Shown: piece by piece, positions 53,782 to 62,185 of the stretch | How positions within the stretch are numbered: position 1 is the stretch's first letter | How the letters are laid out: every line of letters starts with the position of its first letter | Source of the DNA: Candidatus Acetatifactor stercoripullorum | GTDB taxonomy: Bacteria; Bacillota; Clostridia; Lachnospirales; Lachnospiraceae | Assembly (NCBI GenBank): GCA_019114005.1 | Contig: DXGH01000027.1 | Location: 1 to 64,000 of the forward strand | DNA length: 64,000 bases | Direction of reading: 5' to 3' | The notes under the pieces: model-generated | What the model was told of the DNA's origin: nothing | The model's input: only the letters and a program-made list of their open reading frames with translations | Database searches by the model: none | Program-made: the position numbers and the translations under genes

Positions 53782-54612
53782 CTAAGATTTTACAGCCCCA
53801 GAAGTAATCCCATCTATGAATGTCTTCATATTCAGAGAAAACAAAATCACCATGGGGACGGAAGCCAGCACAAACCCTGCGAACATCGGTCCATACAATA
53901 CCTGCTGGACGTCTCTGAAGGAATACAGTCCCAGTGTAATGGTTTTCAGCTCTTTATTGCTGGACAAGGTAAGCATCGGCCAGATAAAATCATTCCAGCT
54001 GTTTAAGAAGGTCAGAAGCACCTGTGTAAACAAAGCCGGCTTGATTAGCGGAGCCGCCACATACAGGAAGGTCTTGATGCCCCCCGCGCCGTCCAGCTTA
54101 GCCGCTTCAAACAGATCCCCGGGCAGGCTCTCGATATATGGCCTCAGCACCACAATAAAGGAAATCTGCGCCGTCGTCACGAAGGGGAAAATAGCCGCCC
54201 AATAGGTTCCGATAATTTTCATATCGCTTACAAGCACATACTGTGGAATCAATGTCAAAACTCCGGGAATCATCTGAAACATTAAAACAAACACATACAA
54301 AAACTCTTTTCCCGGAAAGCTCGTTCTCGCAAAGACATACGCGCTGGAAACAGCGATTGCCGATGTAAGAAAAACGCTGATTCCACTGATGATCAGCGAA
54401 TTTTTAAAGTATTGCAGGATCATCCCCGCAGAATCTTTGTAATTTTCAAATCGAAGGGGCATCGTTACCCAAAATGGCTGCGCGGCAATCTCCACATTAT
54501 TTTTGAAGCTGGAAATAATCATAAAATAGTACGGAAAAAATGTACACACAACGATTACTGCCAGAAAAACGATAATGCCCCCTCTGCAAAGTAACTTTTT
54601 CGTTTTATTCAT
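53782..54612 (-). CDS. Carbohydrate ABC permease, MalG type
   Basis: A 276-residue permease with six membrane segments and the coupling motif EAAKLDGAGGIKTFLYVAAP near residue 180. The ending MKTFIDGITSGAVKS is typical of MalG-like subunits. It pairs with the permease encoded directly upstream. ATG 54612 follows AGGAGG at 9 bases; ATG 54636 overlaps the upstream gene and has no ribosome site. No ATPase is encoded in the locus. Confidence 0.9.
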   Translation of the reverse strand: MNKTKKLLCRGGIIVFLAVIVVCTFFPYYFMIISSFKNNVEIAAQPFWVTMPLRFENYKDSAGMILQYFKNSLIISGISVFLTSAIAVSSAYVFARTSFPGKEFLYVFVLMFQMIPGVLTLIPQYVLVSDMKIIGTYWAAIFPFVTTAQISFIVVLRPYIESLPGDLFEAAKLDGAGGIKTFLYVAAPLIKPALFTQVLLTFLNSWNDFIWPMLTLSSNKELKTITLGLYSFRDVQQVLYGPMFAGFVLASVPMVILFSLNMKTFIDGITSGAVKS

Positions 54613-54628
54613 TCTCCGCTGCCTCCTG

Positions 54629-55555
54629 CTATTCATCTGCCTTTTTAATATACTTCTGCTGCAAAATGGTAATAATCAAAATAATAAGAAACAGCACTGT
54701 TCCCTGGGCCGTGGCATAGCCATAGTTTCCATTTTCAAAGGCGTTTTGGTACATGGCGTACGCCGGAACCATCGTATGATACCTTCCCTGCGTGTACACG
54801 ATCTGTACTGTGTAATCCTGTAAGCCGCCGATCATTCCCAGGACAGACAGCAGCTTGATCTGGGGAATAGACAGCGGCAGATAAAGTCTGGTAAAAACAT
54901 CCCAGGCATTCGCTCCGTCAATCTGCATTGCCTCTTCCAGCGCCGTATCCACATTCAAAAACCCTGCAAGAAAAATCAGCATTGCAAATCCGCCGGCCCA
55001 CGGAAATCCTTTAAAGAGCATTGCCGGCAGTGTAAAACGGTTATCCGCCAGCCAGATATGGATCCATTCCTCTTTTCCCAAATAGTTTAGTATGGCATCC
55101 AAAATACCCGTATCATGCTTGTAAAAAAAGCTCCAATACATCGTTCCCACCATAGCTGGGATCATCATGGGAACCACAAACGCTTTCTTAAAAAATCTTC
55201 CCGCCCTGGTGTCCTTTAGACGGAAAATAAAATAGGTAGTAGAGAAATTGATCACAAAGGTATTGATAAATCCCCATACAATAAAAACCAGCAAAACCCC
55301 AAAGGATTCCCAAAAATCGGAATCTCCAAGCAATCGGACATAGTTATCCACACCTGCAAATTTCGGCGTAAAATAGTTGTTGGTTTTCCACCGAAACAGC
55401 GACCGGTAAATCCCCAGCAAGGCCGGATACAGCGTAAAGGTAAACAGAAATGCAAAGGTAGGAATCAGCGCGGCATACGACCACCGCGCCTTCCATATGC
55501 GCTTTCCCAAAGATTTCTGCCCAAAGGCAGCTGCTTTTGTCTTTTTCCCGTTCAA
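54629..55555 (-). CDS. Carbohydrate ABC permease, MalF type
   Basis: A 308-residue permease with six membrane segments. It has the coupling motif EEAMQIDGANAWDVFTRLYL near residue 220 and the segment LYPALLGIYRSLFRW, typical of MalF/LacF-like subunits. Translation starts at TTG 55555 behind AAAGGAGGAAAGATT; no ATG is near. The gene begins 4 bases inside the end of the HAD gene, so the two are coupled. Confidence 0.9.
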   Translation of the reverse strand: MNGKKTKAAAFGQKSLGKRIWKARWSYAALIPTFAFLFTFTLYPALLGIYRSLFRWKTNNYFTPKFAGVDNYVRLLGDSDFWESFGVLLVFIVWGFINTFVINFSTTYFIFRLKDTRAGRFFKKAFVVPMMIPAMVGTMYWSFFYKHDTGILDAILNYLGKEEWIHIWLADNRFTLPAMLFKGFPWAGGFAMLIFLAGFLNVDTALEEAMQIDGANAWDVFTRLYLPLSIPQIKLLSVLGMIGGLQDYTVQIVYTQGRYHTMVPAYAMYQNAFENGNYGYATAQGTVLFLIILIITILQQKYIKKADE

Positions 55556-56544
55556 AATCTTTCCTCCTTTCCCAAGATACAGGGCAGTATATTCTCCAGG
55601 CGCTCTTCCATGCTCCAGACAAGATCCGTCAAGCCCGCCGCTTCAATATTCCCATCCCGCATTCCAATCACGTCAAAGCCGGCCAGACGCGCCGCTAAAA
55701 CTCCCGCTGCGGAATCCTCCAAAACAATCACGCTGGAGAACTCCTCTTCATGGATTCCAAGGCCCACTTCGCATATTTCCCTGTACAGCCATGGGTGAGG
55801 CTTAGCGCACAGCTCCCCCAGAGTACCCGCACACCCGTCTCCAAAAGAGGTTCCCGCCGTAATCACGGCATCGTAAAATTTCATGGGGTCGCCCAGATAA
55901 GGCTTCCGGCAGTCCATTTCCCGGAATCCGGATATGATTTCCGGCATTGCTTTTTCATACAGGCCGCTTGTGACCAGGCCAATCTTAATATGGCTTTCCT
56001 TAAGCCTCTGCAGAAATTTTTTTAATCCGGGCGCCGGCATATAAGCGTTTTCTCTGCCCTTTCCCTCCAGTATCTCTCTCGTTTCTCTGTGAACCACATC
56101 CATATAACACTTTCTTGCTGTTTCCATATCTGCATCCAGACGATACTTTGCAATGCAGTACTTCAGATGTTCTGAAACAGAAAAACCGGATACAAATGGG
56201 ATATCCTCCTTTGACAGCCGGAAAGAGGGATTGCCCATAAGAGCGCACACCGTCTGCTCAATGACGCCGATCCAAAAGCCTTCGCTTTTGATGCTTGTGC
56301 CGTCCAGATCCATCAGCACCGCTTTTGCCGGCCCCCGAAAGGGATGGCTGATCAGCGGATAATATACCGGCACGGCGGAATTGGGCAGGGTGACCAATAT
56401 CTTTCCCGTTTGAAACACAACAAACTCCGAACGTCCGTCCAGGGGAGAGAGAATGCTTTTCACGCCATTGCGTCCGGCCTGAAAAATGCCATCGTATGTA
56501 CAATCCAGATTTTTCCATTCAGCTATTGTATTTCTCGCCGTCAT
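55552..56544 (-). CDS. HAD phosphatase/phosphoglucomutase-like, extended N-term
   Basis: A 330-residue HAD protein. The catalytic DLDGT motif lies only near residue 80, then SGL in motif II (VTSGLYEKAMPE) near 192, and the Lys and acidic motifs AKPHPWLY and VLEDSAAGVLAA near 250-280. This is the beta-phosphoglucomutase-like group. The first 75 residues form an unrecognised extension ending just before the catalytic Asp. No sugar phosphorylase is encoded nearby, so a sugar-phosphatase role is as likely as a mutase. ATG 56544 follows GGAG at 8 bases and overlaps the GH38 gene. Confidence 0.8.
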   Translation of the reverse strand: MTARNTIAEWKNLDCTYDGIFQAGRNGVKSILSPLDGRSEFVVFQTGKILVTLPNSAVPVYYPLISHPFRGPAKAVLMDLDGTSIKSEGFWIGVIEQTVCALMGNPSFRLSKEDIPFVSGFSVSEHLKYCIAKYRLDADMETARKCYMDVVHRETREILEGKGRENAYMPAPGLKKFLQRLKESHIKIGLVTSGLYEKAMPEIISGFREMDCRKPYLGDPMKFYDAVITAGTSFGDGCAGTLGELCAKPHPWLYREICEVGLGIHEEEFSSVIVLEDSAAGVLAARLAGFDVIGMRDGNIEAAGLTDLVWSMEERLENILPCILGKEERF

Positions 56545-59401
56545 CTTCTTCACTCCATTCCAGGGATACCGTGACTATCTCTCGATCACCCGCCGAGAAT
56601 GTAACATAATGTCCGTCCCGGACAGTTAAGCTTTCCAACAGGCAATTCTCCAGCGTTACTTTTTCTGCCCGCAGCAGTTTTTTCCAAAAGAACAAGGTTA
56701 CGCAGCTCTCCTCGCCGGCCAGGCTATAGCCCCGCAGCAAAAGCTGGTTTTTTTCTCTGCCTTTGGTGACAGAGGTAAGCAGGAAGTTTTCCCCCTTCCC
56801 TCCAAAAAAGCTGAGCCGTCCGGGCAATTCTCCACAATGCTTCGTGGTCTGCATCACATAACAGGGCTGTACCGCATCCAGCGCTGCTTTAGCCAAATCA
56901 GCATCCCCAACCTTCTTTGGGTACACTGCAAGCCAGTAATCAAACTCTGATTTCCCCTGACACTCTGCCAGCTCCTGATACTCATAGGTTTCTGTGGGAT
57001 TGCCTGCGTTGCCAAAGCACCGCAGAAGGGTCAGTGCAATCGCCCTGGTATCATCATCCAGCACCTCGTATTCGCAAATCCCCTTATGATATACCGCCGC
57101 GCAAAATTCCTTTTCGGAGACCGCCACAAGCGAATGACTGGGCCATGTCCGCGCGGCCGCCTCATACCACTGGCTGGAATCGGGCACTGTGATTTCCCGC
57201 TGTACAATATCAAATGGGGAATCTGCCCTGCAGAGCATGGCTCCCGAAAGCCCCGTCTCAAATAAAACCCTCAGCCTGTGATCTTTTATCGTATTATTCA
57301 CAACCGTGTGGAACTGCAGCCATCTTGCTCCTTTTTTTAAAGTAACATCCGTTGTGATGCAAAGCTCCTCCCATTCGTCGCTTCGCTGCATACGCCCCTG
57401 ATCCACCCATTCGCTTCCATGAGGCACATGCACCTTCAGCGCGGTCTCCACACGCTTAGGGAGCCTCCAGCGCAGCATAATCCGATAAGTCGCCTGCAGC
57501 GGTCCGTTATATACCAGTGCGGCAGACGCTGGTTCATTCAGGCTGTACATTGTCATCCGCTCATATACAGGACTGTACACCAGAGGACCGCCCTTGTCAG
57601 AAGAATCCTCAAAAAAGTGCACCTGCTCCATGACCCTTCCGGTTTCCTTTTCCGTTACCGTAAGCGTTCCGTTCCAGTTAATCTTTACAGAAAGATATTC
57701 ATTTTCCAGCATATTGGCTTTGGGAGAAATCCAGTCAACCGGCCGCTGCTCCCCTTCCTTTGGCCGCAGCCTCAAAGCAAGGAACCCATTCTGCGGGATG
57801 TCCTGCAGCCGCATCACCAGCCTGCATCGGCTCACATCAAAATCAAAAGTGTCGCCATATTTTAAATACGCATAAACCGTATCGTCCTCAATATTCAGCA
57901 TCTGTGCCGGTATTGAATTTCCCTCCAAATCCGCCACATCTATGGAAATTTCTCTTCTCCCCTTATTGGCATAGCGCAGATTCCAGGAAAGGGGCACGTC
58001 AACCGTGCATGTCACCATTCCGGTACGCTCAAAGGGAAGTGTATTGTACACTACGGCGCCGATTTCCTGCGCCTCCAGCATGGAAAAATCAATTTCTCCC
58101 GTGACCTGCTTCAGCGATTTCTTAAGGATCGTTTCGGAAATATCCATTGTCTCACGGAACCGCTCCATCATGGCCTCCGTCACACGATCCACATGACATC
58201 CGCCAATTCCGTCATGCTGCTGATTCTGCAGCAGCTGCTTCCAGGCACGGCCAAGCAGCAGCGCCGGATACTCATTGCCAAGCAAAGCCGACCATGCAGC
58301 CGCAGGCTCCGCGCCATTGATCAGCTCATATTCTGCCTGCGCATTTTTCAGCTTTATTGGCATTCTTGCTGAAAATACACCGTTATACAGCGGACCGAAG
58401 GGATCGCCCTTTTTCTCCACCTCCAGCATTTCCCCGCTTTTGACCGGGAGCGCATCGTAAATCTGCGGAGAAATATGGTCGCGCACCTTGCTTATATAAT
58501 TTTCCAGAGATGCAATTTCAATCCTGCCCTCATCCAGGGTTTCATTCAGGCGATCCACCAGCTCTGTTATAATAGGATCCGGATTTTCCTGATCAAATCC
58601 CTGAAAAAACAGCAGCTCGTCCGTCACTGCCTTGTGGATTACTGTTTCAATCAGCCGCTTCAAGCCATCCTTTGCACTTTCAAAATCTCTGACCGGCGTC
58701 TGATTGGACAGCCAGTGATTATTCTCCGCAAGGCTCTCTCCGCACATCTGTGTCAGATACGCATCACCTAAGTCGTCCCTGGAAAAAGCATTTTTCAGGC
58801 TGTTCCCAATCATGCGTCCTCCGCCCAAAATATAAGGCTTGTACACAAAGCGCCAAAAATTCAGCCTGTGATACTCCCCAAATGTAATCGCAAGCGACTC
58901 TTTCCCGTCCGCTCCCTTCCAGCGGAATTCCAGGGTATTCAGCTCCGTTTGATTGATGCCCCGATAGAATGTGATCGTATCCATCCCGAACTGCCGGTAC
59001 AGCTGCGGAAGCTGGGAAACCTGACCCCAGCTGAAAATATTATGCGCTGCTTTCATGGTTCTTCCCAAAGCGCCCGATATCTGATGCCCCAGCAGGAGAT
59101 TTCGGACAAGACATTCTCCATTCACCAAAAATTCTGCCGGCAAAGTATACCATGGTCCGGTAAGGATGCGCCCGGCGCGGACAAGGTCTTTCACCTCCTG
59201 TGTTCTCTCAGGACGCATCTTCAGATAATCATCCAGCATAGATACCTGGCTGTCCGTGTGAAAATAGCCAAATTTTTCATCCCTCTGCATGATGTCCAGC
59301 AATTCATCCACAGCCTCCACAAGACGATATTGTGTCTCTCTCAGAGACCAGCGATATTCCCTGTCCCAATGTGTATTGATAATAAGATTCATGTTTTTCA
59401 T
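56519..59401 (-). CDS. Alpha-mannosidase-like GH38 protein
   Basis: A 960-residue cytoplasmic protein of GH38. It opens with the zinc-binding NTHWDREYRWS, has a helical three-helix-bundle region near residues 310-420 including QNQQHDGIGGCHVDRV, and then long C-terminal beta-sandwich domains. The place of the usual nucleophile motif (DxFG or DPFG) reads NIFSWGQVSQLPQLYRQFG, with no Asp in that position. So it is either a subfamily that uses another residue or an altered enzyme. It would act on imported mannosides with the ABC system encoded in the same operon. ATG 59401 follows AGGAAGG. Confidence 0.85.
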   Translation of the reverse strand: MKNMNLIINTHWDREYRWSLRETQYRLVEAVDELLDIMQRDEKFGYFHTDSQVSMLDDYLKMRPERTQEVKDLVRAGRILTGPWYTLPAEFLVNGECLVRNLLLGHQISGALGRTMKAAHNIFSWGQVSQLPQLYRQFGMDTITFYRGINQTELNTLEFRWKGADGKESLAITFGEYHRLNFWRFVYKPYILGGGRMIGNSLKNAFSRDDLGDAYLTQMCGESLAENNHWLSNQTPVRDFESAKDGLKRLIETVIHKAVTDELLFFQGFDQENPDPIITELVDRLNETLDEGRIEIASLENYISKVRDHISPQIYDALPVKSGEMLEVEKKGDPFGPLYNGVFSARMPIKLKNAQAEYELINGAEPAAAWSALLGNEYPALLLGRAWKQLLQNQQHDGIGGCHVDRVTEAMMERFRETMDISETILKKSLKQVTGEIDFSMLEAQEIGAVVYNTLPFERTGMVTCTVDVPLSWNLRYANKGRREISIDVADLEGNSIPAQMLNIEDDTVYAYLKYGDTFDFDVSRCRLVMRLQDIPQNGFLALRLRPKEGEQRPVDWISPKANMLENEYLSVKINWNGTLTVTEKETGRVMEQVHFFEDSSDKGGPLVYSPVYERMTMYSLNEPASAALVYNGPLQATYRIMLRWRLPKRVETALKVHVPHGSEWVDQGRMQRSDEWEELCITTDVTLKKGARWLQFHTVVNNTIKDHRLRVLFETGLSGAMLCRADSPFDIVQREITVPDSSQWYEAAARTWPSHSLVAVSEKEFCAAVYHKGICEYEVLDDDTRAIALTLLRCFGNAGNPTETYEYQELAECQGKSEFDYWLAVYPKKVGDADLAKAALDAVQPCYVMQTTKHCGELPGRLSFFGGKGENFLLTSVTKGREKNQLLLRGYSLAGEESCVTLFFWKKLLRAEKVTLENCLLESLTVRDGHYVTFSAGDREIVTVSLEWSEEDDGEKYNS

Positions 59402-59452
59402 CAGAAACGCCTTCCTGCCTGTTTTGACAGGCCGTACATTTTAAAGAATTTC

Positions 59453-60382
59453 TCACGTCCTCCGGCCAAGCTGATCCTGCTCCCGTAAGCGGGCAGGCCG
59501 TTCAATTCCATAGTTTTTCAAGCTGCGCAACATCTGCCGGTATCCGCTGAAGCCCGCTTCCGCGGCAATTCTTTCCATGGAATAATCTGTTGTCTGCATA
59601 AGCTTTATCGCAACATTCACCCGCGTCTTTGTCAGCATTTCATGAAAAGTTTCATTATATTCCTTCTCCAATATTCGGTCAATCTGCCTTGCGCTGAGAT
59701 AAAAGACCTGTGTACAGTCTTTAATCGTGATATTTGTTTTATAATTTGCCTCCAGATAATTTTTGATACTGGAAGCTCTCTGATAATTGATATTGTTCTG
59801 ATTTCTGGAAATGCTTTGGATTCCCAGATTTGCAGTAGAAAAAATCAGCATACTCAATATAGTCTGCAGCATTAAAGCTTTTACCAGCAAATCGCTCTGA
59901 AATCTCTCAGCTTCTTTGTATCTGCTGAATATGGCATCCATCTGTGAAAAATTTTTTATCAAAATGCCGTCGCTGTCGCTGTATTTGCAATACAATATTT
60001 GACTGAGCCTTTGAAGCAGCAATACGCTTTCATTCTGGCTTCCATTTGCTTCCCCGCAATTCTCGGTTTTCAAGGAACATTCAATGCAATACTCTTTCAT
60101 TGGATGCTGGCAGTCCGCCTTCTGGCTGTGATCAATGAATGGCGGGCAGATATAAAAATCCCCCGCTCCTACTCGGAACACATTGTCGCCAAGCCCAATC
60201 GATCCCGTTCCGTCATAGATATAGTGCATCTCATAATTCATATGAGCATGCGCAGGAATCTCCCATTCGCAATCGTCATCTATTCTCGTAAATCTAGTCA
60301 CTGTAATATGAAGTCCCTCAAACTCCATATACATTTCCCGCTCCAAATACACATGTGTCTTTATCGCTTTGGTAGGAATCAT
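59453..60382 (-). CDS. AraC-family regulator of glycan operon
   Basis: A 309-residue regulator. An N-terminal cupin domain (WEIPAHAHMNYEMHYIYDGTG near residues 35-55) precedes a C-terminal helix-turn-helix pair in the last 100 residues, with AAEAGFSGYRQMLRSLKNYG. The second unit departs from the usual AraC signature. ATG 60382 follows AGGAG at 7 bases. It lies between the binding-protein gene and the GH38 gene on the same strand, behind a terminator hairpin, and probably controls this locus. Confidence 0.83.
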   Translation of the reverse strand: MIPTKAIKTHVYLEREMYMEFEGLHITVTRFTRIDDDCEWEIPAHAHMNYEMHYIYDGTGSIGLGDNVFRVGAGDFYICPPFIDHSQKADCQHPMKEYCIECSLKTENCGEANGSQNESVLLLQRLSQILYCKYSDSDGILIKNFSQMDAIFSRYKEAERFQSDLLVKALMLQTILSMLIFSTANLGIQSISRNQNNINYQRASSIKNYLEANYKTNITIKDCTQVFYLSARQIDRILEKEYNETFHEMLTKTRVNVAIKLMQTTDYSMERIAAEAGFSGYRQMLRSLKNYGIERPARLREQDQLGRRT

Positions 60383-60419
60383 ACGCACACTCCTGTCAAC
60401 ATAATAAAACGGGCGTTCC

Positions 60420-60454
60420 GGCGCTCCGGCTGTTTTCCGGGGAGCCGGAGCGCC
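60420..60454 (-). terminator. Terminator-like hairpin after binding-protein gene
   Basis: GGCGCTCCGGCT (60420-60431) and AGCCGGAGCGCC (60443-60454) form a perfect 12-bp stem with an 11-base loop. On the minus strand it is followed after about 10 bases by TTTTATT. It probably reduces expression of downstream genes relative to the binding protein. Confidence 0.6.
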
Positions 60455-60481
60455 CTTCTGTGCAATCAATGCACACCGATT

Positions 60482-62011
60482 TTATCCTTGTACCTGATCC
60501 ACATAAGACATTACATCCACCGTACTGTCTTCAATGGCCTCATCCAATAACGGAAGCACCTCTTCTTTTAATTCGGCAATGAGCTCCGCTGCAGTCTGCG
60601 TTGAAGACGGATCCAGGTATGCCACATACAGCTCCCTGTATTTGCTGTAAGCTTCATCAGAGAACTGGAAGGCAAGCTGTACCCAGGTTGTCACTGCGTC
60701 CCCTGTCTCGGCATTCGCCAAAGCGCCTACCTCCTCCGGCAGGGTTACGCCCTTGATGCAGCTTCCCAGCATGACTGCGTCGATATACATCTGCGCTCCG
60801 CCTTCGGGACATGTCATAAACTGAAGGAATTTAACAGCCGCATCGCCCCGGCCTTCATCCGCACATTTCTGAGAGATAAAAAATACTGCTTCCCCTGCTG
60901 GAGGCGCATATAAAAGAGGCTCGTCCAAGCCAAACTCCGAATATGCCGAATCCACATAGGGCATTGGTGCCGCACCATAGTTTACTTCATATCCGTTTTC
61001 GACCACCTGACCAGGATACCACCCGCCGTTGACATTGAAAAGCACTTCTCCGTTATTAAATAAGCCTTCATATTCCCATCCGGCGGCATTGTAATCCTCA
61101 TTCCAGTATTGCGTCAGATCTTTCATTAAAGTAAAATACTCCTCAAACCGCGGATCATCGTAATTTAAAACCCCCGTTTCCAATCCCAGCATCGCTTCCG
61201 GGTAATCAATGGCTCCGTTTGGAGTTATGATGTCCAGTTTTTCCACCACATCTGTATTATGAAACAGGTCATCCATAAAAATCCGCTCCAGCCAGCCTAC
61301 ATTGGTATCATTGAGATTCTGAACGCTCATGGGGATATATCTGCCATCCTCTTTGCAGACCTTCATCATTTCAATCATCTCAGTGAAAGTCTCGGGCGGT
61401 TCTGTTCCCAGGCCCAGCTCTTCCATAATGTCCTTGTTATAATACAGGTTAAACGTAAAGCCAGTCATTGCCGTGGAAATATATTTTGTTCCATCGGTGC
61501 TCATGCTGTTGACCAGTGCGCCGTCAGTGAAGCAGTCCTTCCACGTTACCCCGTTAAACACATTTTCCTGATCATAATACGCAGTCAAATCCATGATCTT
61601 TCCCTGATCAAAGTACTCCTTTGGTGCATTCCAGAAAATATCCGGTTCTGTTCCAGCAGCAAACTGCGCCGTTACCCATGTGTCATAATCCGTTGCCGGA
61701 AGCTCAATCCACTCTACTTCAATTCCTGTCATCTCCGTAAATTTATCAGAAATCTCATAAAAGCTTTCGTAAATATACTCGCCCTGACAGTGCGCAACCG
61801 AAATCGTTGTGCCTTCGTCAGCCCGCAGAGGATCTGCAGCGGTCTCTCCGGCGGCTGTCTCTGTGCCCGCGTCCGCTGCGGCCGTACCCGTTGTTTCCGC
61901 ACTCACTGTGTCCTGGGAAGCCGATTGATCAGTCTGTTCCGTTGAACATCCTGCCAGGCCTGCCGCTGTCAAGGCTGCACACAGTCCCAGGCATAAAATC
62001 TTTTTCATCAT
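60482..62011 (-). CDS. Extracellular sugar-binding lipoprotein (MalE-like)
   Basis: A 509-residue lipoprotein with a signal peptide and lipobox GLAGC (Cys near residue 21), then an Ala/Thr/Glu-rich linker to about residue 62 and a solute-binding domain with NLYYNKDIMEELGL and FNVNGGWYPGQV. ATG 62011 follows GGAGGAAAATT. It is the first gene of the operon containing two MalF/MalG-type permeases, the GH38 enzyme and other glycosidases, and should capture the glycan substrate outside the cell. A palindrome lies upstream at 62063-62076. Confidence 0.92.
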   Translation of the reverse strand: MMKKILCLGLCAALTAAGLAGCSTEQTDQSASQDTVSAETTGTAAADAGTETAAGETAADPLRADEGTTISVAHCQGEYIYESFYEISDKFTEMTGIEVEWIELPATDYDTWVTAQFAAGTEPDIFWNAPKEYFDQGKIMDLTAYYDQENVFNGVTWKDCFTDGALVNSMSTDGTKYISTAMTGFTFNLYYNKDIMEELGLGTEPPETFTEMIEMMKVCKEDGRYIPMSVQNLNDTNVGWLERIFMDDLFHNTDVVEKLDIITPNGAIDYPEAMLGLETGVLNYDDPRFEEYFTLMKDLTQYWNEDYNAAGWEYEGLFNNGEVLFNVNGGWYPGQVVENGYEVNYGAAPMPYVDSAYSEFGLDEPLLYAPPAGEAVFFISQKCADEGRGDAAVKFLQFMTCPEGGAQMYIDAVMLGSCIKGVTLPEEVGALANAETGDAVTTWVQLAFQFSDEAYSKYRELYVAYLDPSSTQTAAELIAELKEEVLPLLDEAIEDSTVDVMSYVDQVQG

Positions 62012-62062
62012 AATTTTCCTCCTTTTCTCCTTTAAATCGTTATTTTGTGTAATTTTTTTAAT

Positions 62063-62076
62063 AAAAGCGCGCTTTT
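62063..62076. promoter_or_regulatory. Palindrome upstream of binding-protein gene
   Basis: AAAAGCGCGCTTTT is a perfect 14-bp palindrome 52 bases before ATG 62011. It is a plausible operator in the leader of the glycan operon. A TTGACA lies farther upstream without a good -10 box, so the promoter itself is not settled. Confidence 0.4.
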
Positions 62077-62185
62077 TATTTGAACTTATTCTATAATCAT
62101 ATAATATTCGACAAATTTTATCTCTGCAATACACATCTTTGCCAGCAATATGTCAAATTTAGACGCTCTGTTGTTCTCCGGTATT

